Assembly (NCBI RefSeq): GCF_900129565.1
Contig: NZ_FQWD01000002.1
Location: 62,001 to 126,000 of the forward strand
Reading direction: 5' to 3'
Length of the DNA stretch: 64,000 bases
From: Marisediminitalea aggregata
Lineage (GTDB): Bacteria; Pseudomonadota; Gammaproteobacteria; Enterobacterales; Alteromonadaceae
Shown here: positions 1-8,190 of the stretch, in pieces
How positions within the stretch are numbered: position 1 is the first letter of the stretch
Layout of the letters: the number at the start of each line of letters is the position of its first letter
Program-made: the position numbers and the translations under genes
The notes under the pieces: generated by a model
Databases searched by the model: none
Seen by the model: the letters and a program-made list of their open reading frames with translations, nothing else
Told to the model about the DNA's origin: nothing

Positions 1-319
1 TTGCTTTTATATCAGCTTGAATAAAAACATAGTCCGTTGGCTGTTCAGTTAGCAGACGCTCTAAATTTGCCCTTACGCTGTCTAGCGCAACCTCACGTTT
101 ATCCAACCACACATCTCCATCTTCTGTAATAGCAATGAAGACGTTGGCATTTTTGTGTAGGAACGCTTGGCTCGCATCGGGCTTGTTAACTTCAATACCG
201 GCTTCTTTTACGAAAACCGTTGTCACGATAAAGAAGATAAGCATGATGAACACGATGTCCAACATGGGCGTCATGTCAACCTGAGCATCTTCTTCTTCGG
301 TTCTGACTTTTCGAGCCAT
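1..319 (-). CDS. exbD: ExbD/TolR-family biopolymer transport protein (3' end cut by window edge)
   Basis: The reading frame starts at the ATG complementary to 317-319 and runs off the left edge, giving about 106 residues with no stop. The product begins MARKVRTEEEDAQVDMTPML, followed by a hydrophobic segment with the conserved membrane aspartate (Asp21 in the MLDIVF motif) and then a periplasmic domain, which is the ExbD/TolR layout. ExbD proteins form the proton channel with ExbB that energises TonB in the inner membrane. The gene lies 11 bases after exbB in the same direction, as the fourth gene of the DUF3450-TtpC-ExbB-ExbD run; TonB would be expected just outside the window. The family call is firm. 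Assignment to a TonB2-type system rests on the neighbours. Confidence 0.93.
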   Translation of the reverse strand, partial: MARKVRTEEEDAQVDMTPMLDIVFIMLIFFIVTTVFVKEAGIEVNKPDASQAFLHKNANVFIAITEDGDVWLDKREVALDSVRANLERLLTEQPTDYVFIQADIKA

Positions 320-330
320 AATCTCTCTCT

Positions 331-855
331 CTACTCAAACGGCAGGCTATCGACTAGCTTTTCCCGCGCGATCTTAACTTTGGCCTCTATACGCGTACTG
401 ATAAACAGACCTGAGAGCGCTGCTACCATTCCAGCCATAGTTGGAATAGTTGCCATCGAGATACCGCCCGCCATAAGACGTGCGTTACTCGTGCCCTGCG
501 TTGCCATTGTTTCGAATACGTTGATCATACCGGTAACCGTACCAAGCAGACCGATAAGCGGACACATGGCAACTAACGTACGTATAATCAGCATTCTGGC
601 ATTCAGTTCATCAGATGCTTCAGAGATCCACGCTTCACGGATTCTATGCGCATACCAAGACTTGGTATCTGACCGTGCTTTCCAATTATGAATAATTTGA
701 TTTCTCATTTTTGGAAACACTGCTGTCACAAACCAGTAGCGCTCAATCATTAATACCCACATGAGAAAGAGCGCGGCAGCAACGAAGTAAAGTACGTCAC
801 CGCCGGTAGCGATAAAGTCCCTGACCGATTCCCATAATCCAATCAGGTAAACCAT
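331..855 (-). CDS. exbB: ExbB-like MotA/TolQ/ExbB proton channel protein
   Basis: The product is 174 residues with three hydrophobic segments: near residues 18-36, and a pair around 90-150 with the GLLGTVTGMI and GGISMATIPTMAG motifs of the MotA/TolQ/ExbB family. These proteins form the pentameric proton channel with ExbD. I chose the ATG at 853-855 because a GGAG ribosome-binding site precedes it and it falls one base after the stop of the upstream gene; a longer frame to 948 would overlap that gene by about 90 bases. It is shorter than E. coli ExbB and lacks a long N-terminal extension, as usual for the ExbB2 of TonB2-type clusters. Confidence 0.93.
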   Translation of the reverse strand: MVYLIGLWESVRDFIATGGDVLYFVAAALFLMWVLMIERYWFVTAVFPKMRNQIIHNWKARSDTKSWYAHRIREAWISEASDELNARMLIIRTLVAMCPLIGLLGTVTGMINVFETMATQGTSNARLMAGGISMATIPTMAGMVAALSGLFISTRIEAKVKIAREKLVDSLPFE

Positions 856-856
856 A

Positions 857-2218
857 TTATGCTTTCTCCGACTCTGCGTGAGCAGCAATGATACCCGCAG
901 TCTGCTCGTCCAGGATGTGAACGATTGACTTGCTCTTAGAAGCAACAATGCTGTGCGTTAAGATCAACGGCAGTGCTGCAATAATACCTTGAGCGGTAGT
1001 TACAAGTGCCATTGAGATACTTCCTGCCATCATACGTGGGTCACCAGTACCGAACAGTGTGATAGTTTGGAAGGTTGCAATCATACCAAGTACTGTACCT
1101 AACAGACCCAGTAACGGTGCAATTGCAGAGAAGATTTTAATGATGTTGATACCCGCTTCGATACGTGGCAGTTCTTTCAGAATTGCTTCGTCCAGTTTCA
1201 ACTCGATGTTTTCAGCGTCAGTGCCTTTGTTCTCAGCATACACTTTCAGGATGCGGCCCAGAGGGTTAGATTCTGAAGGTGAACCTGGGTTTTTAAGCTG
1301 TGAACGGATTTTGCCACCAACCAGAGTCAGAGTGATCAATTTATACAGACCAATCAACAGACCCAAGATCAACATACCAGTGATAACGTAACCTACTACA
1401 CCACCAGCGTGATAACGCTCAGACATAGTCGCTTTTTGCTTCAACAGGCCCAGGATTTGGCCTTGTGAAGGGTCAGCATAGAAAGGAACGATACCTGAAG
1501 TAGCATTACGCAGCGCTTCAGCAGAAGCAACTAAGTGGCTGTCAGGCTGACGACCAAGTGGTTGGATTACTTTGTTTTCGCTGTCGTAAGTCAGGTAACC
1601 TTCGTCACCAATCAGGTTGAATGTACCAACACGAACAACTTCTTGTGTGTTTGTACCACCGTCAAGGTCGATTACGTCCGCAGAGAATCGAACAACCTGA
1701 CCCTGTTCAGTCATTTCAGTTTGCAGAGAGAACCACAGTTCTTCCAGCTCGTTGATGTTAGGCAGACCTTTTGATTCTTCTGACATGCGAGCCAGGAATT
1801 CATCACGACCTGGGTATTGTGCGCTAACGATTGAAGTAGCAATACGACCAAACGCTTCAGAAGACGCCTGACGTACAACACCGAACATCTCACCCAGCGT
1901 ACCTGTAGCTTGATCTAATTCAGCAGCTTTCTCGTTTAACGTTACTTCGTTATCAGAGAATTGTTTCTGCAGACGATCACCGCGTGCTTGCTCTGCTTTC
2001 AGGTCAGCTTCAGCTTTGCGCAGCAGTGCTTGCTTGTCAGCACGTGCTGATGTGAATTCAGCTTCACGTTGTGCATTGATTTTTTGCTCAGATGCACGAG
2101 AAGCCTTAACAGAATTTAACAGGTCTTCTAAAGATGCAGGCTCCTGAGCCTGAACTGCTGTAGAAGACATAACCGCGACTGTAGCTGCGGCAATTAGAGA
2201 TTTAAATACTGGTTTCAT
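857..2218 (-). CDS. ttpC: TtpC-like MotA/TolQ/ExbB protein with signal peptide and periplasmic coiled coil
   Basis: This 453-residue protein has an N-terminal signal peptide (MKPVFKSLIAAATVAVMSST, cleavage near AQA). A long charged, coiled-coil-prone periplasmic region (residues about 30-115) and a periplasmic domain to about 265 follow. The C-terminal MotA/TolQ/ExbB channel domain has three membrane segments and the motifs LLGLLGTVLGM and GSISMALVTTAQG. This architecture matches TtpC, the accessory protein needed for the TonB2 system in Vibrio. It sits between the DUF3450 gene (6-base gap) and exbB (1-base gap), clearly one operon. The coupling role with ExbB/ExbD is known from family members and inferred here. 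Confidence 0.88.
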   Translation of the reverse strand: MKPVFKSLIAAATVAVMSSTAVQAQEPASLEDLLNSVKASRASEQKINAQREAEFTSARADKQALLRKAEADLKAEQARGDRLQKQFSDNEVTLNEKAAELDQATGTLGEMFGVVRQASSEAFGRIATSIVSAQYPGRDEFLARMSEESKGLPNINELEELWFSLQTEMTEQGQVVRFSADVIDLDGGTNTQEVVRVGTFNLIGDEGYLTYDSENKVIQPLGRQPDSHLVASAEALRNATSGIVPFYADPSQGQILGLLKQKATMSERYHAGGVVGYVITGMLILGLLIGLYKLITLTLVGGKIRSQLKNPGSPSESNPLGRILKVYAENKGTDAENIELKLDEAILKELPRIEAGINIIKIFSAIAPLLGLLGTVLGMIATFQTITLFGTGDPRMMAGSISMALVTTAQGIIAALPLILTHSIVASKSKSIVHILDEQTAGIIAAHAESEKA

Positions 2219-2224
2219 TAACGC

Positions 2225-2998
2225 TTACTCCGCCGCTTTGATAGGAAGTTTAATCAACTCAGGTGGGGTCAGACCTTTCGCCATTTTCACAGCGTCGTTT
2301 ACTGAACCAAGATATTCGTCACCCAAAGTTTCCCATGAACGCGTGTCATTGTTCCAAACCCAAGCGTGTTTTTGGTCCAAAGACAGCGCTAGCATTGCCG
2401 CACGGCCTAAGTTAAAGAAATCAACGGTTACCTGAGTACCTGCGTTATCAAGTGTACCTTGATAAGACGCGATACGAGTACCGTATTCAGTTTCGATAAG
2501 GTATGCATCAAGTACCTGACGGAACTGCTCAGAAACAGTTACGTTAGAGTTAGCCATCAGATCGCGAAGTCTCTCGATACGCGCTTGACGCTCAGCCAGA
2601 CGAATAGGAACGTCAAGCTCTACAAATTTTTCCAGGCTATCGATCATACGGAACATCAGAGGAACGATACCTTTCTTAGTATCTTCGATGCTGTCGATTT
2701 GGCTCTGTAAAGAATCAATACCACGCTGCTGGTCAGCAACCAGGCTTGCAAGGTAATCGTTATAAATTTTCAGGTTTTCCGTTTCGTCAACAACCGCACG
2801 GTATTCAACCAACAACTCCTGTGACTGTTCGAAAAGTGAGTTGATTTTTTCCTGAGATTTCGCTGCAGCCGCATGCATCTTTGCTTCTTCTTTATGAAGA
2901 TCGCTCAGAGTAGTTGCAGAGACGAATGCGCTACCAGTCAGTGCGAATGCACCCATCACAGTAGAAGCAATAAGAGTTCTCTTGCTCATTTTGGACAT
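2225..2998 (-). CDS. DUF3450 family periplasmic protein
   Basis: The 257-residue product has a Sec signal peptide (MSKMSKRTLIASTVMGAFAL, cleavage after VSA) followed by a heptad-rich helical region (about residues 30-120) and a C-terminal domain ending in KAAE. This is the DUF3450 family, whose members head TonB2-type operons in Alteromonadales, Shewanella and Vibrio; their exact function is unknown. I chose the ATG at 2996-2998 because it is preceded by GGGAAC at good spacing and gives a normal signal peptide. An upstream in-frame start at 3058 would add 20 unlikely residues. It is the first gene of the DUF3450-ttpC-exbB-exbD operon, so the promoter should lie in 3000-3300. Confidence 0.87.
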   Translation of the reverse strand: MSKMSKRTLIASTVMGAFALTGSAFVSATTLSDLHKEEAKMHAAAAKSQEKINSLFEQSQELLVEYRAVVDETENLKIYNDYLASLVADQQRGIDSLQSQIDSIEDTKKGIVPLMFRMIDSLEKFVELDVPIRLAERQARIERLRDLMANSNVTVSEQFRQVLDAYLIETEYGTRIASYQGTLDNAGTQVTVDFFNLGRAAMLALSLDQKHAWVWNNDTRSWETLGDEYLGSVNDAVKMAKGLTPPELIKLPIKAAE

Positions 2999-3736
2999 AG
3001 TTCCCAACCAATTTCTTATTTGAATCCTTGCGTTTGTAATAAAAGTACTGTCACGCAAGGGGCGTATAAATTTCTATATTTAGGAAGGTAGTATTAGCCG
3101 TCGAGACGGTAGTACTACGAACTTCTTATAGTCACACGAGATTGTGGAAAGAGTCAAGTAACAAGCTCTTTACACAAGCCCAATGACAGGTTAATTGCTC
3201 AGTGAATATACAAACAGATTGTTTTATTGTGTCTAGTCAGTCATGAAATTGTAAATAAATTACATAACCTTAACAATACAAGTCATTCTCAGTTACTGAA
3301 TCATCGGACCAGACACTTGTGCAATCGAACGCGGAATGACTTTCCTTTTCACTATCGCACTGTAAAAAGTATGAAAAACAGACTTTCACCGAACCATATT
3401 TGCACAGCACAGAGTTTTATAGGATGCATTCTGTCTTTAATTTAATTGAATACAACGCAGATTCTATAAAATATCTAAGGGAGAGTTAATTCAGCGAAAA
3501 TATGACCACAGTCATAAAATAGCGACAAAAGATACACGGTTGTTCGGGTGTTGCTGATCACGTTACATTTTTCACTTAACGAACTTCACCTATGTCATGC
3601 GTATGTTATTGATCAATACTCTCGTTTTCTAGTTAACCTATTTATAAGTAACTACATAGAAGTGTATAGCCGTGGATAGATGAGGCTTATACCGGTTCAT
3701 CACAATTTTGTAATATTACCCAGATGTTTCTCTGTG
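2999..3736. other. Intergenic region without a supported gene
   Basis: This 738-base AT-rich stretch separates the DUF3450 start from the end of the DUF6445 gene. It must contain the leftward promoter of the TonB2-type operon. I saw a TTGACT/TATAAG pair on the minus strand around 3120-3155, but the spacing of about 21 bases is poor, so I do not call it. A 72-codon open frame at 3227-3445 (plus) has no ribosome-binding site or recognisable protein character. I saw no perfect Fur box. Confidence 0.6.
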
Positions 3737-4345
3737 CTAATTAGCTCTTCGATAAAATAGCGGATAAATCAAACGACCATTTTCAGGCGTATTACCGAAA
3801 CTTTTACCTGCATCGTGAAACAGCCATGGCCTGAATAGAATTAAACGATTATAGCGCATAGGTATATGTGTCGTTAATGTCCACTTTGCATAATCAACAT
3901 TGTCTCGTTGCATTATGTTTTTCCAGAAAGATTCGAAGTTATCCAATCCCATTTTTACTAGATCTTGCTTCGTTAAAGGAGCTCTATCACTGTTCAACTG
4001 ATTGTGCCGATAAAAATCTGTCCCTCCCTGACAATCTTTGTCTTTTGACAGATACAGAATACCTGACCAATCACAGTTGTCGATATGCACACCGCCTTTG
4101 CCTCTTTCCCCCTCTAGCGCCAATCTGAATTTTCCATGGCTGGTACCTTCCGCAGGCTGCAAGGGTTCTCCTACAATTCTGCTAATTAACTCGTCCATCC
4201 CCTGGATACGTAATGATTCGGCTGAGTTTCTACCTGGAAAATACTGTTCTCCTGGTAGTACCGGATAATCCATAGCCAATGCTCTGGAACGAATCTCGTC
4301 CGCAATGTCCAAAAAGTCGTCAATAACCACAAGGGTCTGATACAT
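3737..4345 (-). CDS. DUF6445 family protein, probable Fe(II)/2-oxoglutarate-type oxygenase fold
   Basis: The 202-residue product resembles the DUF6445 family found beside TonB-dependent receptors in Alteromonadales. It carries an HxD pair (His87, Asp89 in GGVHIDNCDWSG), a later histidine (His177 in RPWLFHDAG) and C-terminal arginines. This spacing fits the HxD...H metal triad of Fe(II)/2-oxoglutarate oxygenases; the catalytic role is inferred. I chose the ATG at 4343-4345, preceded by CGGAG, over one at 4372. The 4372 codon lies inside the terminator hairpin of the upstream receptor gene and would add nine residues. There is no signal peptide, so it is probably cytoplasmic. The gene follows the receptor in the same direction, 60 bases after its stop. 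Substrate unknown. Confidence 0.78.
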   Translation of the reverse strand: MYQTLVVIDDFLDIADEIRSRALAMDYPVLPGEQYFPGRNSAESLRIQGMDELISRIVGEPLQPAEGTSHGKFRLALEGERGKGGVHIDNCDWSGILYLSKDKDCQGGTDFYRHNQLNSDRAPLTKQDLVKMGLDNFESFWKNIMQRDNVDYAKWTLTTHIPMRYNRLILFRPWLFHDAGKSFGNTPENGRLIYPLFYRRAN

Positions 4346-4355
4346 ATTTGCTCCG

Positions 4356-4382
4356 AAAAAAAAGGGCTTCATAAAGAAGCCC
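4356..4382 (-). terminator. Rho-independent terminator after the first TonB-dependent receptor
   Basis: On the minus strand a 7-bp stem (GGGCTTC / GAAGCCC) with a 5-base loop is followed at once by eight T residues. It starts 23 bases after the receptor stop codon and ends 10 bases before the DUF6445 start. It should limit transcription into the DUF6445 gene unless read through. Confidence 0.88.
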
Positions 4383-4405
4383 GTTTATCACTTAATAACA
4401 GTACG

Positions 4406-7400
4406 TTAGAAGTTGGCGGTGAAACCTACATTGTAAGTTCTTCCATAGGTATAGCGTCCAATTGAAATTTCAATTGGGTTTGGATACCAGTCTGTTGCAT
4501 TTTGAACACTTGCACGCATCAAAATATTTTCCGTTAACTGATAAGTCGCACCCACATCAATTAACATGCGAGAAGGCACTTTAGTGTACGGATTACCATT
4601 TTGATCAATATACTGTAGCGGTTCAGTCTGCTCAACGTTACGCTCTGTTTCTGCGGTATAGTTGAAGTCAACAAACGCGAACAAGTCACCTACAGAATAA
4701 GAAACTTGTAGGTTAGCTGTCAGGTCTGGATCATTCCACTGACCAGTATCGTCTGTAAAGTCGAAACCAGTGTTTGAAATTTCGTTTTTACGCTGCTTGA
4801 ATGCACGTAATGACCAGTTCAGATCACCACTGCCTTCACCGAAGAAACTTCCCACCAGCGGATAGTCTGAAAGTTCATTGCGATAGTTAACAGCGTATTC
4901 GATACCTTCGAAATTACGTAATGCTGCGTTCACATAACCAGATGTAAATGCGTTAACACCAGGGAACTGGCCATTTTCCATACGGTTAAACTGACTACAG
5001 AAAGAATTCGGGAAGTCAGTCGCATCGTAACAGGCATTCAGAATGTCTGTAATCGAGAATTCAACAATCGCATCAGAAATATCAATTTTGATAAAGTCGA
5101 TTGACAAATCAAGACCTTCAGCCCAACTTGGCGTATAAACGATACCGTAGTTAACACTTTCTGCCTGTTCGTTATTCAGCGTTGCATTTCCACCTGTAAA
5201 GCCCCGACGAGACGCATTTTGTATCTCACTCAGGAAGCCTTCAGGAATACCGTCTGCGCGACAGTTAGCTTCACGTACTGAAGGGTTAGGCCCATCACCA
5301 ATGTTACGGTTATCACAAGGGTCTGTAGCAAATGAGCTTGTTTCTACTACTGGCAGGAACAACTCAGTTACAGCTGGTGCACGGACTGTTTCAGCGATAT
5401 TACCACGAATCATAACGTCTTCAATTGGACGCCAATTCAAACCTAATGCCCAAACATCATCCGAGCCAGAGCGAGAATTATCAATTTTACGATAAGATGC
5501 ATCAAGACTCAGAGAGTAGAATACAGGAATATCCATGTCTTCAGAGAAAACAGGAACGCTGATCTCTGCATAAGTATCTTCAGTCTTATATGAACCCGCA
5601 GTCGCATTTGGTGCAAAACCTAAAATTGTTGCTGTACCGTCAGGACGGAACTCGGCAGATTCAATACGACGCTCGTAACCAGTTGCAAAGGCTAAAGGAC
5701 CAGCTGGAAGTTCAGCGATTTCACCAGAAAGGTACGCATAGAACATTGACTGTTCTACTCGGCTTTGGCCTTGGTCGTTATACAATACGTAAGAAGCTGC
5801 TGCATCGGTAATCGAACCGAAAGGGTTCAAAGGCGCACAGTCTCCAACAGGGCCAAGCACATTTTCAAACGCTGCTACACCACTACCTGATGGAACAAAT
5901 CCACCTTCGAAATCCGGATCATAATTGTAACGACAATCAACTTCACCAGTTTCGGGGTTGATACCTACGTCCATAGCATTAAGCCACTTAGCTGTATCAA
6001 GACTCTGTCTTTGCGAATAGATAGTGCTGATACCTTTCTGGTACCCAACCGACCAATCAAAGAATTTATCGTCCAGCTCAAATTCACCATTTAACTCGGC
6101 GTTTGCACTGTAAACATTAGATTCGTTAATGATTTGACGTTGACCCAAATTTACCCATGCTTTGTGCATGTAGAATTCACCAGGTCCACCCAGATAACCT
6201 TCCAGCGTTTCACGAGCACTGTCCACAAGGAATGGGTTGTCTGTAGAAAATTTTAGTGCGGCCCCGTCATACTGGAAAGCACCGGAGCTGTACTGAACTG
6301 CTTGATAACCTTGGTTAGACGCATCTGAACGGTTCGCAAAAAATGAAACGTCTAAATTCACGTCATCGGTAATTTTATAGCTACCGAGTACAGTCAGGTT
6401 ATATCGCTCGAAGCCTTCACGAGCTGTATTTGCTTCGCCCAGATTTAGGCCATCACCGCCTGAAGCCCAAACAGCATTATCTTGTGCGATACCCGGATCG
6501 TAAGGAACGATTGTACCGGAGCCATCAGGATTAAACTGAATGAAGTTCCCATCCCATGCGCCAATTCCATAGTTTGTCAGCCCCAGTGAACCCGGAGTGA
6601 TCAAACCTGAATTTGACAGAATGCCTGCTCGAGGGTTTGGAACCAAACGTACCTGGTTTACAGGGATTTCACCGTCTGCATTTGGTACACCATTTTCAGG
6701 GAATGGAGTGAAGCTACTCCAGTCATTGGCGAGACTTGGAACTCTGAATGCTGCAATATTGTCTTGTTCGTTATATTCGAAGGCTACCGTTACGTTACCA
6801 CGGCCACCGTCGAAGTTTCCGCCTAATAAAGTACGTACAGACTGGTCGCTTGAAATACCATCCTGATAAGTGTAGTCGTAGGAAATTTCAAAACCTTCAT
6901 AATCGCGCTTCAGAATATAGTTAACTACACCGGCGACGGCATCGGCGCCGTATACAGGTGCACCACCTACCTTCATGACTTCAACGCGGTCAATCAATGA
7001 TACAGGAATATTGTTAACGTCAACCTGCGCTCCCGGCGCACTGCCGCCACCAACAGGTGAGTTACTGGAAATAAAACGTTTGCCGTTAATCAGTGTCAGC
7101 GTACGTTGAGATCCCAAACCGTACAGACTGATCGTGTTTTGACCTAAGCCTTGAGAGCTTGCCGCTGTGTTACCACCAATTTCAGGCGTTGTACCCGCAG
7201 CAACGCCAGGCAGGTCTAAGAGCGCGGTAATTGCATTAGTCATACCGCGGTCGCGGATATAGCTGTCGTCGATAGCATCTACAAGCTGAGTCGGCTCCAT
7301 GTCGATGCGAGAAATACGTGAGCCGGTGACTTCAATTTTCTCTACAAGTTTGCCTTCTGTCTCGTCAGTATTTTCGGCATCTTGTGCAAATGCTGGCGTC

Positions 7401-7474
7401 GCCGCCGTAACTGTACCGAAAAGTAGTGCCAGTCTAACGCTTTTTGATAGCTTAGACATGTTATTTTTATTCAT
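4406..7474 (-). CDS. TonB-dependent outer-membrane receptor, 1022 aa
   Basis: A cleavable signal peptide ends at TPAFAQ (about residue 31). A plug domain follows, containing EKIEVTGSRISR and the GLGSQRTLTLINGKR segment, and then a large beta-barrel ending in an aromatic C-terminus (VGFTANF) suited to BAM recognition. There is no N-terminal STN signalling domain or carboxypeptidase-regulatory repeat. Receptors of this size and type in Alteromonadales import carbohydrate, peptide or siderophore ligands; the ligand cannot be read from sequence. The start has a clear AGGGG ribosome-binding site. The gene has its own terminator, is followed by DUF6445, and lies near a TonB2-type module that could energise it. 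Confidence 0.93.
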   Translation of the reverse strand: MNKNNMSKLSKSVRLALLFGTVTAATPAFAQDAENTDETEGKLVEKIEVTGSRISRIDMEPTQLVDAIDDSYIRDRGMTNAITALLDLPGVAAGTTPEIGGNTAASSQGLGQNTISLYGLGSQRTLTLINGKRFISSNSPVGGGSAPGAQVDVNNIPVSLIDRVEVMKVGGAPVYGADAVAGVVNYILKRDYEGFEISYDYTYQDGISSDQSVRTLLGGNFDGGRGNVTVAFEYNEQDNIAAFRVPSLANDWSSFTPFPENGVPNADGEIPVNQVRLVPNPRAGILSNSGLITPGSLGLTNYGIGAWDGNFIQFNPDGSGTIVPYDPGIAQDNAVWASGGDGLNLGEANTAREGFERYNLTVLGSYKITDDVNLDVSFFANRSDASNQGYQAVQYSSGAFQYDGAALKFSTDNPFLVDSARETLEGYLGGPGEFYMHKAWVNLGQRQIINESNVYSANAELNGEFELDDKFFDWSVGYQKGISTIYSQRQSLDTAKWLNAMDVGINPETGEVDCRYNYDPDFEGGFVPSGSGVAAFENVLGPVGDCAPLNPFGSITDAAASYVLYNDQGQSRVEQSMFYAYLSGEIAELPAGPLAFATGYERRIESAEFRPDGTATILGFAPNATAGSYKTEDTYAEISVPVFSEDMDIPVFYSLSLDASYRKIDNSRSGSDDVWALGLNWRPIEDVMIRGNIAETVRAPAVTELFLPVVETSSFATDPCDNRNIGDGPNPSVREANCRADGIPEGFLSEIQNASRRGFTGGNATLNNEQAESVNYGIVYTPSWAEGLDLSIDFIKIDISDAIVEFSITDILNACYDATDFPNSFCSQFNRMENGQFPGVNAFTSGYVNAALRNFEGIEYAVNYRNELSDYPLVGSFFGEGSGDLNWSLRAFKQRKNEISNTGFDFTDDTGQWNDPDLTANLQVSYSVGDLFAFVDFNYTAETERNVEQTEPLQYIDQNGNPYTKVPSRMLIDVGATYQLTENILMRASVQNATDWYPNPIEISIGRYTYGRTYNVGFTANF

Positions 7475-8128
7475 TGTAATCCCCTGGATTAATGTAATTT
7501 TTTTATATATAAAAAACAGCGTTACATCGATTTACAAACATTTACACAATCTTTGCCAACCGTACGCTCATATTCTTTTAGCAAATAAATTTGAACCAAT
7601 CAATTAATTGGGTGGTCGGAGTGGCATTTTTACTTTTACGCTTATCAAGAGACGTTAAGCACAAATACTTACTTGACTTTTACAAAAAAACACATAAATG
7701 GAACAAAAAACCAACAAAACGACCTTGCACCTAGCAATTTTCGACCACAAATAAATTAGATAGTCAAGTTTATTTTAGATTTAAAAAGTAATGATTATTG
7801 CAATACATAAACACCCTCGGGCCTTTATTTACAAGGTACTAAAGCTATTGGCCAAGCTAGGTTCGACTCAATATCCGTTATAGATGAAGGTTATAATAGG
7901 GCGTCAGCCATTCTGCACGGAAGTGTAACCATATATTTACACATATAAAGGAGTTATTTTTATCTAAGACGGAACTTTAAGTCACGTTGACTGTTTTGTA
8001 GCCGAAGTTCAGTCTTCATGATGTTTGGCAAAGGCTAATATAGAACACAACCTCAATAATTTAATTCAAGCACGCTAGTCGAGTTAAATTTACGAATAAC
8101 GACTGATGACTTGCATTGTTGAAAGACG
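7475..8128. other. Intergenic region upstream of the first receptor
   Basis: This AT-rich stretch has no supported gene. It must carry the leftward promoter of the 1022-residue receptor; TATATATAAAA near 7504-7514 lies close upstream of its start. At about 7931-7942 there is a CATATATTTACA sequence that recurs upstream of the second receptor (11304-11315). An AAAGGAG sequence on the plus strand near 7948 is not followed by a usable start codon. Confidence 0.5.
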
Positions 8129-8159
8129 AAAAAAAACCCTCACGATGTGAGGGTTTTTT
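8129..8159 (-). terminator. Terminator after the Oar-like receptor, probably bidirectional
   Basis: A 7-bp stem CCCTCAC / GTGAGGG with a 3-base loop is flanked by eight A on one side and six T on the other, so it can end transcription in both directions. It lies about 32 bases beyond the stop of the 979-residue receptor. Confidence 0.87.
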
Positions 8160-8190
8160 GTTTTACGCTAATCAGAATTTAACAAACTTC

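Noticed and set aside
331-691. Long open frame on the plus strand opposite exbD/exbB (167-691)
   Set aside because: It lies antisense to two clear genes, has no ribosome-binding site and no protein family character.
3120-3155. TTGACT/TATAAG promoter-like pair before the DUF3450 operon
   Set aside because: The spacing of about 21 bases is outside the normal range.
3227-3445. 72-codon open frame in the gap between DUF3450 and DUF6445 genes
   Set aside because: Composition is not protein-like and there is no ribosome-binding site.
4346-4372. Upstream ATG at 4372 for the DUF6445 gene
   Set aside because: It falls inside the receptor terminator stem; the ATG at 4345 has a proper ribosome-binding site.
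7948-7960. AAAGGAG sequence on the plus strand resembling a ribosome-binding site
   Set aside because: It is followed by no start codon and an immediate TAA; no gene follows on that strand.
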